Positions 31,677 through 39,901 of a DNA stretch of 64,000 nt are shown piece by piece. The stretch's first letter is position 1. Each line of letters opens with the position of its first letter. The stretch comes from an uncultured Collinsella sp. Lineage in GTDB: Bacteria > Actinomycetota > Coriobacteriia > Coriobacteriales > Coriobacteriaceae. Under the pieces are notes generated by a model. The model worked only from the letters and a program-made list of their open reading frames with translations, was not told the DNA's origin and ran no database searches. The position numbers and the translations under genes were made by a program. The DNA is taken from the NCBI GenBank assembly GCA_900756765.1, contig CAAELE010000023.1, positions 1 to 64,000 on the forward strand, in the 5' to 3' direction.

Positions 31677-33278
31677 GTGTCTGCAACCATCAAACCCTTC
31701 ACCGACGAGTTTGAAGAATATAGTCGCGATGAGTCTCGCGCATCGGGCGAGGCCTCGAGTATCTCGTTTCCGACAACGGAGGACGAGGTCCGCGCCATTT
31801 TGAAAAAGCTCCATGCCGAGCGTGTCCCGGTGACGGTTCAGGGCGCCCGGACCGGTCTTGCCGCCGGCGCCGTGCCTCATGGCGGTCACATTCTCAATAC
31901 TTCCCGCATGAATCGCTATCTAGGCATTCGCCGCGATGAGCAGGGCCGCTTTCTTTTGCGTGTGGCGCCCGGCGTCGTGCTGTCTGAGCTGCGCAAGCAG
32001 CTGGGCAAGAAAGTGTTGCCGACTGCCGGCTGGGACCAGGCATCGCTTGAGGCCTACGAGGAGTTCCAGGAAGCTCCCGAGCAATTCTTTCCTACCGATC
32101 CCACCGAGGCATCTGCCTGCCTGGGCGGTATGGCGGCATGCAACGCTTCCGGCGCCCGTAGCTACGCTTACGGCCCCATGCGCCCTCACGTCACGGGCCT
32201 TCATGTCGTGCTGACCGATGGTGACCTGCTCGAGCTTCACCGTGGCGAGGTTTTTGCACAGGGTCGTCGCCTTTCGCTCGTCACGGCGCAGGGCCGCACG
32301 CTCGAGCTCGACCTTCCCGGCTACACCATGCCCAAGACCAAAAATGCTTCGGGCTATTTCGTTGCTGACGATATGGATGCCATCGATCTGTTTATCGGTG
32401 CGTGTGGCACACTCGGCGTCATCACCGAGCTCGAGATTGCCCTGCAGACGGCGCCTGCGGTCGTTTGGGGCGTGAGCTGCTTCTTTGACAGCGAAGACAG
32501 GGCTGTGTCCTTCACCGATTCTGTGCGTCCCGTCCTCTCCCACGCGGCTGCCATCGAATATTTCGATGCGGGCGCCCTGGATATCCTGCGTCGTCAGCGT
32601 GAGCAGTCGACCGCGTTCGCCTCGCTGCCGGCGCTCGACAAAGACGCCAAGGTCTGTGTCTACGTGGAGCTCGACTGCGACGACGAAGCCCAGGCGACTG
32701 AGGAGCTGTATCACTTGGGGTGGGTACTGGAGCTTGCGGGCGGCAGCGACGATGCGACATGGGTCGCGCGCACCGAGGTCGATCGCGAGTGTCAGCGATT
32801 CTTCCGCCATGCGGTGCCCGAGAGCGTCAACATGCTCATCGACGAGCGTCGCCGCACGGATCCCACCATCACCAAACTGGGCTCGGACATGTCGGTGCCC
32901 AACGCACGCTTGGCCGATGTTATCGCCCTTTATCGTCGCACGTTGGCCGAAAGTGGGCTTGAATCTGCCGCCTGGGGGCACATCGGTAACAACCATCTGC
33001 ATGTGAACATTCTGCCGCGCGATGCGCAGGATTACCGCCGCGGCGGAGAACTCTTTGCCCAGTGGGCTTCCGAGGTCACGGCCATGGGCGGCGCCGTCTC
33101 CGCCGAACACGGCGTCGGCAAGATCAAGGCGGGCTTCTTGGAGACGATGTACGGTCACGAGGCCATGGTCGAGTCGGCGCGGCTCAAGCTCCAGCTCGAT
33201 CCTGCCGGGCAGCTGGGTCGCGGTAACCTGTTTTCGGAGAAGCTCTTGGATGAGCTCGTCCAGAAAGGGGGCGCGTGA
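31677..33278 (+). CDS. FAD-linked lactate dehydrogenase / glycolate oxidase-type subunit (LctD-like)
   Basis: 533 residues. N-terminal PCMH-type FAD-binding domain: EDEVRAILKKLHAERVPVTVQGARTG then GGHILNTSRMN, MPKTKNASGYF; C-terminal FAD-linked oxidase domain ends GHIGNNHLHVNILPR and AEHGVGKIKAGFL. In Acetobacterium woodii the homologous LctD with EtfBC performs lactate oxidation coupled to reduction of two NAD+, driven by reduced ferredoxin. Here the etfB and etfA-like genes follow directly, with overlapping ends, the same module. GTG start with AAAGGGGGAG. Substrate might also be glycolate; lactate fits the context best. Confidence 0.88.
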   Translation: MSATIKPFTDEFEEYSRDESRASGEASSISFPTTEDEVRAILKKLHAERVPVTVQGARTGLAAGAVPHGGHILNTSRMNRYLGIRRDEQGRFLLRVAPGVVLSELRKQLGKKVLPTAGWDQASLEAYEEFQEAPEQFFPTDPTEASACLGGMAACNASGARSYAYGPMRPHVTGLHVVLTDGDLLELHRGEVFAQGRRLSLVTAQGRTLELDLPGYTMPKTKNASGYFVADDMDAIDLFIGACGTLGVITELEIALQTAPAVVWGVSCFFDSEDRAVSFTDSVRPVLSHAAAIEYFDAGALDILRRQREQSTAFASLPALDKDAKVCVYVELDCDDEAQATEELYHLGWVLELAGGSDDATWVARTEVDRECQRFFRHAVPESVNMLIDERRRTDPTITKLGSDMSVPNARLADVIALYRRTLAESGLESAAWGHIGNNHLHVNILPRDAQDYRRGGELFAQWASEVTAMGGAVSAEHGVGKIKAGFLETMYGHEAMVESARLKLQLDPAGQLGRGNLFSEKLLDELVQKGGA

Positions 33279-33280
33279 AG

Positions 33281-34096
33281 ATGAGCGATTTCCATATGGT
33301 GGTGTGCGTCAAGGCGGTGCCCGGAAGCACCGAGGTCAAGATGGACCCCAAGACCAATACCATCGTGCGCGATGGCAAGCAGGCAGTCATTAATCCCTTT
33401 GACGCGAGCGCTTTGGAATGCGCGCTGGCGCTGAAGGACGACTTTATCGGCTTTGGCATGGACGTGCGCGTAACGGTGGTGTCGATGGGCATTCCCGCGA
33501 CCGAATCGCTGCTGCGCGACTGCATCGCCCGAGGCGCCGATGACGCACTGCTGCTAACCGATCGCGCCTTTGCAGGTGCCGATACCCTGGCAACCACCTA
33601 TGCCCTCAAGTGCGGCATCGAGGCGCTCGACGAGGACTTCGACCTGCTCATCTGCGGCAAGATGGCGGTGGACGGCGATACGGCCCAGATTGGTCCCGAG
33701 CTTGCCGGTGCCTTTGAGATTCCCTGCGTGACCGACGTGAGCTGCGTGCAGAGCGCGGGCTTTACGACCTGTGGTTCACTGGCGCTTGTTCACGGCTGCG
33801 ATGCCGGCGAGGAGACGGTGTATCTGGAGATGCCGTGCGCGATGACGGCTGCCAAGGAGATTGGCCAACTGCGTATGCCGGGCATTGCCGGTATTCGTGC
33901 GGCCGAGGAGGCGGACGTGCGCGTGGTCAACGCTGCTGACGTGAACGCCGACCCCGCGCGCTGCGGCCTTGCCGGCTCGCCGACGCAGGTCGTGCGATCG
34001 TTTGTGCCCGATCGCGACCAAACGTGCGAGGCCGTTGACGGAACGGCGTCCGAGCAGGCGGCGAAACTTGCCAAGATTATCGAGGGGATGGCATAG
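33281..34096 (+). CDS. etfB: Electron transfer flavoprotein beta subunit
   Basis: 271 residues. EtfB signatures: VVCVKAVPGSTEVKMD, the INPFDASALECALALKD nucleotide-fold region, LICGKMAVDGDTAQIGPELAGAFEIPCVTDV. Partner of EtfA; in bifurcating Etfs it carries a second FAD in place of AMP. The ATG at 33281 is favoured over the GTG two codons earlier that overlaps the dehydrogenase stop (TGA). Coupled on both sides: upstream overlap with the dehydrogenase, downstream it ends directly before etfA (TAG-ATG). Confidence 0.93.
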   Translation: MSDFHMVVCVKAVPGSTEVKMDPKTNTIVRDGKQAVINPFDASALECALALKDDFIGFGMDVRVTVVSMGIPATESLLRDCIARGADDALLLTDRAFAGADTLATTYALKCGIEALDEDFDLLICGKMAVDGDTAQIGPELAGAFEIPCVTDVSCVQSAGFTTCGSLALVHGCDAGEETVYLEMPCAMTAAKEIGQLRMPGIAGIRAAEEADVRVVNAADVNADPARCGLAGSPTQVVRSFVPDRDQTCEAVDGTASEQAAKLAKIIEGMA

Positions 34097-35302
34097 ATGA
34101 GCGGACTGATTATCGATAGCGAAGCCTGTATCGGCTGTGGTCGCTGCGTTCGCGCCTGTGCCTCGGGCGGCATCGTAGTGGAAGGCGAGCGGCCCAACCG
34201 TTGCGCCCGCGTAACCGACGGCTGCATCCTATGCGGTGGGTGCGTCGACGCCTGCCCCGTCAACGCCATCTCGATTGAGCGCGACGAGCCCGCTGGCGCG
34301 GTTAACCTGGATGCATATCGAGACATTTGGGTATTCGTTCAGACCGACGAGCACGATGTCGTGGCCCCGGTGGCCTACGAGCTCATGGGCAAGGGACGCG
34401 AGCTTGCCGATGCTCGCGGCTGCCGCCTGGTGGCATTGGCCGGCATGAGCCCCGAGAGCTCGTTCAAGGACCTGGAGCATCTGGTTTGCGCCGGTGCAGA
34501 CGAGGTTCTGGTCTGTCGCGACGAGCGTCTGCGTCAGAACGATGCGGAGGTCTACGCCCGGCTAATCTGCGATTTGGTGGCAGAGCGCAAGCCCGAGGCC
34601 ATTCTGTACGGTGCGACCGCCTTTGGCCGCGAACTGGCGCCCGGCGTTGCCGTGCGTTTGCAGACGGGCCTTACGGCTGACTGCACCGTACTTTCGATGG
34701 ATACGAAGACGGGACTGCTGCAACAGACGCGCCCGGCGTTTGGCGGCAACTTGATGGCCACCATCATTTGCCCCAATCATCGTCCCCAGATGGCAACGGT
34801 GCGTCCCGGCATCTTTGGAGCGCCCGAGTTTGACTATAGCCGTTCCGGTACGATTGCCCAGGTATCGCTTGCGGAAGACGCCAAGGCTCGTGTCGAGATC
34901 TCGATTCCCGCCGAGGAGTGGGGGCAGCAGGCTTCGATCGCCGATGCCGAGCGCCTGGTCGTGGTGGGTCGCGGCATTGGTTCCAAGAAAAACCTGCCGC
35001 TGATGCGAAGACTCGCCGAGGCTCTGGGAGCCGAGCTTGGCTGCACGCGACCTGTCGTGGAGGCCGGCTGGTTGGAGTATCGCCATCAGATTGGCCAGAC
35101 AGGCGTATCGGTTTCGCCCAAGCTTCTCGTGAGTATCGGTGTTTCGGGCACCATCCAGCATCTTGCCGGCATCGGTGGGGCGGAGTGCATTATCGCCATC
35201 AACGAGGACCCGGATGCTCCCATCTTTGGTGCTGCCCAGTACAAGGTTGTCGGCGATGCCGTCGAGGTCGCCGAGGAGCTGCTGGCCCAGCTTGAGCGCT
35301 AG
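34097..35302 (+). CDS. etfA: Electron transfer flavoprotein alpha subunit with N-terminal ferredoxin domain
   Basis: 401 residues, longer than classical EtfA (about 320) because of a ferredoxin-like extension: Cys11-x2-Cys14-x2-Cys17-x3-Cys21 and Cys43-x2-Cys46-x2-Cys49-x3-Cys53, i.e. room for two [4Fe-4S] clusters. The body is EtfA: DIWVFVQTDEHDVV, YGATAFGRELAPGVAVRLQTGLTADC, FAD-binding PAFGGNLMATII, GRGIGSKKN and the terminal GQTGVSVSPKLLVSIGVSGTIQHLAG. The extra clusters are what distinguishes ferredoxin-dependent Etf from simple ones. Convergent with the following HD gene, their stop codons overlapping. Confidence 0.94.
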   Translation: MSGLIIDSEACIGCGRCVRACASGGIVVEGERPNRCARVTDGCILCGGCVDACPVNAISIERDEPAGAVNLDAYRDIWVFVQTDEHDVVAPVAYELMGKGRELADARGCRLVALAGMSPESSFKDLEHLVCAGADEVLVCRDERLRQNDAEVYARLICDLVAERKPEAILYGATAFGRELAPGVAVRLQTGLTADCTVLSMDTKTGLLQQTRPAFGGNLMATIICPNHRPQMATVRPGIFGAPEFDYSRSGTIAQVSLAEDAKARVEISIPAEEWGQQASIADAERLVVVGRGIGSKKNLPLMRRLAEALGAELGCTRPVVEAGWLEYRHQIGQTGVSVSPKLLVSIGVSGTIQHLAGIGGAECIIAINEDPDAPIFGAAQYKVVGDAVEVAEELLAQLER

Positions 35303-36111
35303 GCGCGCGCCAGCCAGTAGCGCATCTCGTCCTTAAGACGGCTCCAGGTTGCCTGTGTGGCGGGGTCGGTAAAGGGCTGCGTAATACCAAAGGGCGCGTC
35401 GAGTAGGCGGTGGATATCGCCCTGTTCGCGCGCCAGCGCGCGGCTCGCCGGATAGACGAGCTCAAACATAAAGCAGATGAGTCCCACCAGGTAGTCTGCG
35501 GGCTCGTTGCGTTCATCGCGTGCGACGCAGCGGTGCTCGTCAAAGGCGGCAAGTGCCGGCGACGAGAAACGGCTGCCGAGAAACGTCTTCTCGTCCACCT
35601 TGAGGATGGTGTCGACGGTGCCGTCGGCGATGGTGCGCATAATGTCGATCTTGTCACCATCGCGCACGATATCGCAGAAGCTTCGCGTGCGCACGTCGAG
35701 CTGCGCGGGTAGACGGAAATCGCTGTGATAGGCAATGCTCGCTCGGATGAGCTCATCTTCTGCCGGGTCATCGATAAAGTCGCGGATGCTCGTTACGGCG
35801 GGTGCATCGGCGGGATTCTCGCCAAAGAGGACCTCGATGCCCAGCGCCGCATGGCTCATGCTCTCGGCGTCCTTAAAGGTGTCCCAGCGTCGTAGCTGCT
35901 CAAAGCGGCCCATATCGTGCAGCAGGCCGCAAAGCCAAGCTAGGTCAATGTCCTGCGGTGACCAGCCCTGCTCACGTGCCACGGTATCGCACGCTTCCGC
36001 CACGTGATAGGTGTGTTCGATCTTGAGTGCGATGCGCGGATTGGCGGCATCGTAAGCATCGGTATAGCGTTTGAAGGCCGCGGTCGCCCGGGCCCGATCG
36101 ATAGCTGTCAT
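35299..36111 (-). CDS. HD-domain phosphohydrolase
   Basis: 270 residues. HD superfamily metal-binding residues are visible in order: KIEHTYHVAEACD (first His), LCGLLHDMGRFEQLRRW (His-Asp), SHAALGIE and later DGDKIDIMR. Typical substrates are nucleotides or cyclic dinucleotides; none can be assigned. The stop overlaps that of etfA (convergent). The 213 bases between this gene and kdgT hold the two divergent promoters; no further gene is seen. Confidence 0.85.
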   Translation of the reverse strand: MTAIDRARATAAFKRYTDAYDAANPRIALKIEHTYHVAEACDTVAREQGWSPQDIDLAWLCGLLHDMGRFEQLRRWDTFKDAESMSHAALGIEVLFGENPADAPAVTSIRDFIDDPAEDELIRASIAYHSDFRLPAQLDVRTRSFCDIVRDGDKIDIMRTIADGTVDTILKVDEKTFLGSRFSSPALAAFDEHRCVARDERNEPADYLVGLICFMFELVYPASRALAREQGDIHRLLDAPFGITQPFTDPATQATWSRLKDEMRYWLARA

Positions 36112-36323
36112 AATGACTTCCTAAAAAGCTGTGTCTTTCGATCCGGTGGCAATTGTAGGTGAACTCGGTTACTGCCGGGCGATGATTCTGCCATGTCGTT
36201 GCCTGACCCAACGAATCGAATTTCTCACCGAGCCGGTCTGCTTCTTCTGGTACCATGGTCAAACTTTACTGTAGCAAAGCGTGACGTGGGCTTTTGTTCT
36301 GCGTCAGCGGAAATGGGGGTTTC

Positions 36324-37346
36324 ATGGCACAGGAAGCGACCGCCAACGAGCAAAAGAAATTCAAGATACCGCGCATTCCGGGTGACATCATGATCTACCC
36401 GATGATCGTCGGCCTTTTGCTCAACACTTTCTGTCCGCAGGTCTTTGAGATCGGCGGCTTCTTTACCGCCGCCTGCCGTGGCGGCTCCAATACCATCGTC
36501 GCTGCGATCCTGCTCTTCGTGGGCGCCGGCATCAGCTTTAAGTCCACGCCGGGCGCTATCAAGACCGGCATCGTCGTTCTGATCCCTAAGCTTGTGGTGG
36601 CAGCCGCGTTGGGCCTGGGCGTCGCGTGCCTCTTTAACGACAACTTCCTGGGTCTGAGCTCCGTGTCTATCATCGGCGGCATTACGTTTTGCAACATGGC
36701 GCTCTATACGGGCATCATGGGCGAGTTCGGCGATGAGTCCGAGCAGGGCGCTGTCGGTATCCTGTTCTTTACGGCCGGCCCCGCCGTCACGATGATCATC
36801 CTTGGTGTTTCGGGTCTCGCCAACATCCCCGTCGGCACCATCATCGGATCCATCCTGCCGCTTGTTATCGGTATGGTCCTGGGCAACCTGTTCCCGTTTA
36901 TCAAGAACCTGCTGGTTCCCGGCGCCAATCCCGCGATCGCTGTAATTGGTTTTCAGCTCGGTGCGTCCATGAGCCTTTCGAGCTTCATCGCCGGTGGCAT
37001 TTCGGGCATCCTGCTGGGCCTCATCACGCTCTTTATCGTCGGTCCCATTACCTTTGCCTTCGAGCGCCTGTGTGGCGGCAACGGTAAGGCGGCTGTGGCA
37101 TGTTCCACCATTGCCGGCACGGCCATGACCACGCCGGTCGCCCTCGCCGAGGTCGCTCCGCGCTATGCCGAGCTTGCGCCCACCGCGTATGCGCAGATCG
37201 CCACTGCCGTCATCATCACGGCAATCATGGCCCCGATTCTGACTGGCTGGGTCGATAAGAAGTTCTGCCACGGCAAAGAGGATCTGTCGCCTGCCGGTGT
37301 CGAGGCCATCGAGGAGGCCGTCGCGACCGACATCGATGGCGAGTAA
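36324..37346 (+). CDS. kdgT: 2-keto-3-deoxygluconate permease (KdgT family)
   Basis: 340 residues, very hydrophobic, about ten membrane helices. KdgT family features: KIPRIPGDIMIYPMIVGLLLNTFCPQVFEIGGFFTA at the N-terminus, GITFCNMALYTGIMGEFGDE, and STIAGTAMTTPVALAEVAPRYAE. Imports 2-keto-3-deoxygluconate, a pectin/uronate breakdown product, with a cation. Start at 36324 has GGGGG upstream; a slightly longer reading does not. No KDG kinase or aldolase is adjacent, so substrate is inferred from the family only. Confidence 0.88.
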   Translation: MAQEATANEQKKFKIPRIPGDIMIYPMIVGLLLNTFCPQVFEIGGFFTAACRGGSNTIVAAILLFVGAGISFKSTPGAIKTGIVVLIPKLVVAAALGLGVACLFNDNFLGLSSVSIIGGITFCNMALYTGIMGEFGDESEQGAVGILFFTAGPAVTMIILGVSGLANIPVGTIIGSILPLVIGMVLGNLFPFIKNLLVPGANPAIAVIGFQLGASMSLSSFIAGGISGILLGLITLFIVGPITFAFERLCGGNGKAAVACSTIAGTAMTTPVALAEVAPRYAELAPTAYAQIATAVIITAIMAPILTGWVDKKFCHGKEDLSPAGVEAIEEAVATDIDGE

Positions 37347-37391
37347 TCGTCGACGCGAGTCAATCAAGCCGGCGTGCAATTCGCGCCGTTT

Positions 37392-37435
37392 GAGCGCCCG
37401 AACGAAAGCTGTCTTGCAGTGACGTTCGGGCGCTC
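37392..37435 (+). terminator. Stem-loop after kdgT
   Basis: GAGCGCCCGAACG pairs perfectly with CGTTCGGGCGCTC around an 18-base loop. The tail is only moderately T-rich (TGCTATGATTCC), so termination efficiency is uncertain. Confidence 0.65.
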
Positions 37436-37532
37436 TGCTATGATTCCCCTTACCCCTGCGGAGTAGGGGTGTTTATTGCCCAGACACGAATCGGGCGATT
37501 ATGACCACTTGGATATTGAAGGGAGGCGTCTA

Positions 37533-38675
37533 GTGGTTAAGGCACTCAAGATTGAGATATTCCTGCTGTGCATGATTATTCTTATCGGGCTTGCCGTACG
37601 AAGCCGTCGCTCCCTGTTCTCGAGCACCCAGCAGCTTTTGTTTAGCATGCTGGGCTACACCTCTGCTGCCTACATTTTCTTCGATATGATCTGGACGCTC
37701 TCGGACGGCGTGAGCACTCCTGTAGGCATCACGGCCAACTGGATTTCCAACGCGGTTTCGTTTTCGCTGTTCGCCATCGCGTGCCTCATTTGGTTTTTCT
37801 ATTCCGAGACGATGCAGGGCTCACGGCTTCTGACCACGCCCTATAGGGTGATACTTTTAACGTTGCCAACCGCTTTGGTGGTCGTGTTGGCATTTACCAG
37901 CTACTGGACGCACACTATGTTCTATATCGATACGCAGGGCGTATATCGTCGCGGAGCGCTTTATATGATTCAGCCTATCGTTAGCTACTGCTACGTCATA
38001 TATACGTCCTTGCATGCCTTTATTCAGGCTCGAAAAGTCGAAAGCTTGCAAAAGAAGGCCATTTATCGCACCCTCGCCTTTTTTGCGGTTCCCGCTCTGG
38101 TGGGCGGTACCTTCCAGGTTTTGTTTTCGGTACCGGGCCTTTGCTTCGGTATAACGCTGAGCATCCTGCTGCTCTATATCGTCTATCAGGAGCAACTAAT
38201 CTCGACTGACCCGTTGACTGGACTCAACAACCGTAACCGTTTTGAGACCTATATGCTGTCGCTGTTCTCGGGTGCGGACCAGGCCGATGATGTGTATCTG
38301 CTGATGATGGATGCTGACGGTTTTAAGCAGATTAACGATCACTATGGACATGTTGAGGGCGACCACGCTCTTCAGGTCATATCCGCTGCGCTCAAAGAAG
38401 TCTGCTCGGCGTCTGGTGGCTTTATCGCACGCTATGGTGGCGATGAGTTCGTGGTGCTCCAAAAGGCAGCGGCGGAACAGGACATCATAGACCTGTGTTC
38501 GGCGATTGACGACGAGCTCGCTCGTGCCGAGGTGCCGTATGCATTGCGGATGTCCATCGGTTACGCGCGGGTCGGCGATAGTGTTGATACCTGGCAAGAC
38601 TTACTTCGCGCCGCCGATGCGGAGCTCTACCGCGTCAAGGCCGAGAAAAAGAAAGCCGGCATCCAGATACGCTAG
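37533..38675 (+). CDS. Membrane-bound diguanylate cyclase (GGDEF)
   Basis: 380 residues. Six or so membrane helices in the first 215 residues (LKIEIFLLCMIILIGLAV, LLFSMLGYTSAAYIFF, ...), then a GGDEF domain: STDPLTGLNNRNRF, MDADGFKQINDHYGHVEGDHAL (metal aspartate), RYGGDEF at 300-306. The active-site motif is intact, so c-di-GMP synthesis is expected. The RxxD inhibitory site five residues upstream is absent (SGGFIARYGGDEF), so product inhibition there is unlikely. The GTG start is picked for its AAGGGAGG site; the reading 57 bases longer lacks one. No EAL gene is nearby. Confidence 0.93.
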   Translation: MVKALKIEIFLLCMIILIGLAVRSRRSLFSSTQQLLFSMLGYTSAAYIFFDMIWTLSDGVSTPVGITANWISNAVSFSLFAIACLIWFFYSETMQGSRLLTTPYRVILLTLPTALVVVLAFTSYWTHTMFYIDTQGVYRRGALYMIQPIVSYCYVIYTSLHAFIQARKVESLQKKAIYRTLAFFAVPALVGGTFQVLFSVPGLCFGITLSILLLYIVYQEQLISTDPLTGLNNRNRFETYMLSLFSGADQADDVYLLMMDADGFKQINDHYGHVEGDHALQVISAALKEVCSASGGFIARYGGDEFVVLQKAAAEQDIIDLCSAIDDELARAEVPYALRMSIGYARVGDSVDTWQDLLRAADAELYRVKAEKKKAGIQIR

Positions 38676-38677
38676 AA

Positions 38678-38719
38678 AAAAGGGGCGCACGACCGTTGCG
38701 ATGGTCGTGCGCCCCTTTT
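38678..38719 (+). terminator. Strong terminator after the diguanylate cyclase gene
   Basis: AAAAGGGGCGCACGACC pairs perfectly with GGTCGTGCGCCCCTTTT around an eight-base loop, ending in TTTT. It starts just after the stop codon. Confidence 0.92.
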
Positions 38720-38866
38720 GCGTTTGTGGGGGCCACCGGCCATAATGCCCAGGCGCGGTGCGACAAGACGGGCGTCTGCCGCCGCGACTCGGTACGAAAT
38801 CAACGAGAACCAGTGTGCTCCATTAAGCTAAAGTATGCGAATGCCCTCCCTAAAAAGGTGAGCTCG

Positions 38867-39802
38867 CTAGGCTTTTTTGGGTTTGTTGACGATGATGATG
38901 CCGCCGCAGACCAACAGCAGGGCAACGATGACGGTAACGGGGCTCGTGCCAGCGCCCTCGCCGAGCAGCAGCGCGCTCAGCAGCACGCCAAAGACGGGGT
39001 TCATAAACCCAAAGACCGAGACGCGGCTGACGGGGTTGACGGCGAGCAGGCGGGACCACAGCGAGTAGGCGACCGCGGAGATAAGCGCCATGTAGATGAT
39101 GAGCGCGATGGCGGGGACAATCGCCGTGGGGGAGAGCGCGCCACCCATCAAAAAGCCGATGGCGGTGAGGACCAGGCCGCCGACCAAGAACTGCCACCCG
39201 GCAAGCAAGACGCCGTCGTGCTCGCGCGAGAAGATACCGATCAGGCAGGTCGAAAGAGCACCCGCGACAGTGGAGGCTAGGATAAAGCCCTCGCCATCGA
39301 GCCTGAAGCCAAAGGTGCCATCTGCGCCCGAGAGGTTGACGAGCGCGACACCGGCAAAGCCCAGTACGCAGCCGAGCACCTTGGCCGCATTGAGCTTCTC
39401 GGTGCGAAACGCCAGGGCGGCAAAGAGGATGGCTAGGAAGTTGGCGCTGGCCTCGATGATGGAGCTCGACATAGCGCTTGCACGGGAGAGACCAAGGTAG
39501 AAAAAGAAGTACTGGCCGATGGTCTGGAAGAGCGACAAGATGCAGATGGGCTTGATATCACGCGCTTGCGGAACGAGCGGTCGGCGCTGGACCACGCTCA
39601 TGCCAACAATGACCAGCATGCCGGCAAGGGTGAAGCGCAGACCCGCGAAGAGCAGCTGCGAGGCGCTGTCGTGCGCGGGAATGCCAAAGAGGCCGTAGCC
39701 GATCTTGATGCAGGGAAAGGCCGATCCCCAGAGTGCACAGCAAACAAGACAGCCCAGGATGAGTCCGGGCAGGGTGGCGAGATACGGCTTGCGGCTTTCC
39801 AT
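38867..39802 (-). CDS. EamA/DMT-family transporter
   Basis: 311 residues with two EamA repeats, ten membrane helices in all. CALWGSAFPCIKIGYG, ASANFLAILFAALAFRTEKL and GFMNPVFGVLLSALLLGEG are typical family segments. Members export amino acids or metabolites; the substrate is unknown. Start at ATG 39802 with AAGGA; the upstream reading is not supported. It sits downstream of the purL terminator on the same strand. Confidence 0.9.
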   Translation of the reverse strand: MESRKPYLATLPGLILGCLVCCALWGSAFPCIKIGYGLFGIPAHDSASQLLFAGLRFTLAGMLVIVGMSVVQRRPLVPQARDIKPICILSLFQTIGQYFFFYLGLSRASAMSSSIIEASANFLAILFAALAFRTEKLNAAKVLGCVLGFAGVALVNLSGADGTFGFRLDGEGFILASTVAGALSTCLIGIFSREHDGVLLAGWQFLVGGLVLTAIGFLMGGALSPTAIVPAIALIIYMALISAVAYSLWSRLLAVNPVSRVSVFGFMNPVFGVLLSALLLGEGAGTSPVTVIVALLLVCGGIIIVNKPKKA

Positions 39803-39826
39803 GATGTCCTTCCTACATGCGCGAAG

Positions 39827-39864
39827 CAAAAAAGAACCCGCCACCGGATGTGTCGGTGGCGGGT
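39827..39864 (-). terminator. Terminator of purL
   Basis: On the minus strand ACCCGCCACCG pairs with CGGTGGCGGGT and is followed by TCTTTTTT. It is 38 bases past the purL stop and before the EamA gene. Confidence 0.9.
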
Positions 39865-39901
39865 GTTGTTACCCGAAGGGATTGTACCCGATGGGAAAGG
39901 T

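Noticed and set aside
37430..37532. c-di-GMP riboswitch before the GGDEF gene
   Set aside because: The leader has a small ACCCCT/AGGGGT hairpin but none of the conserved GEMM motifs.
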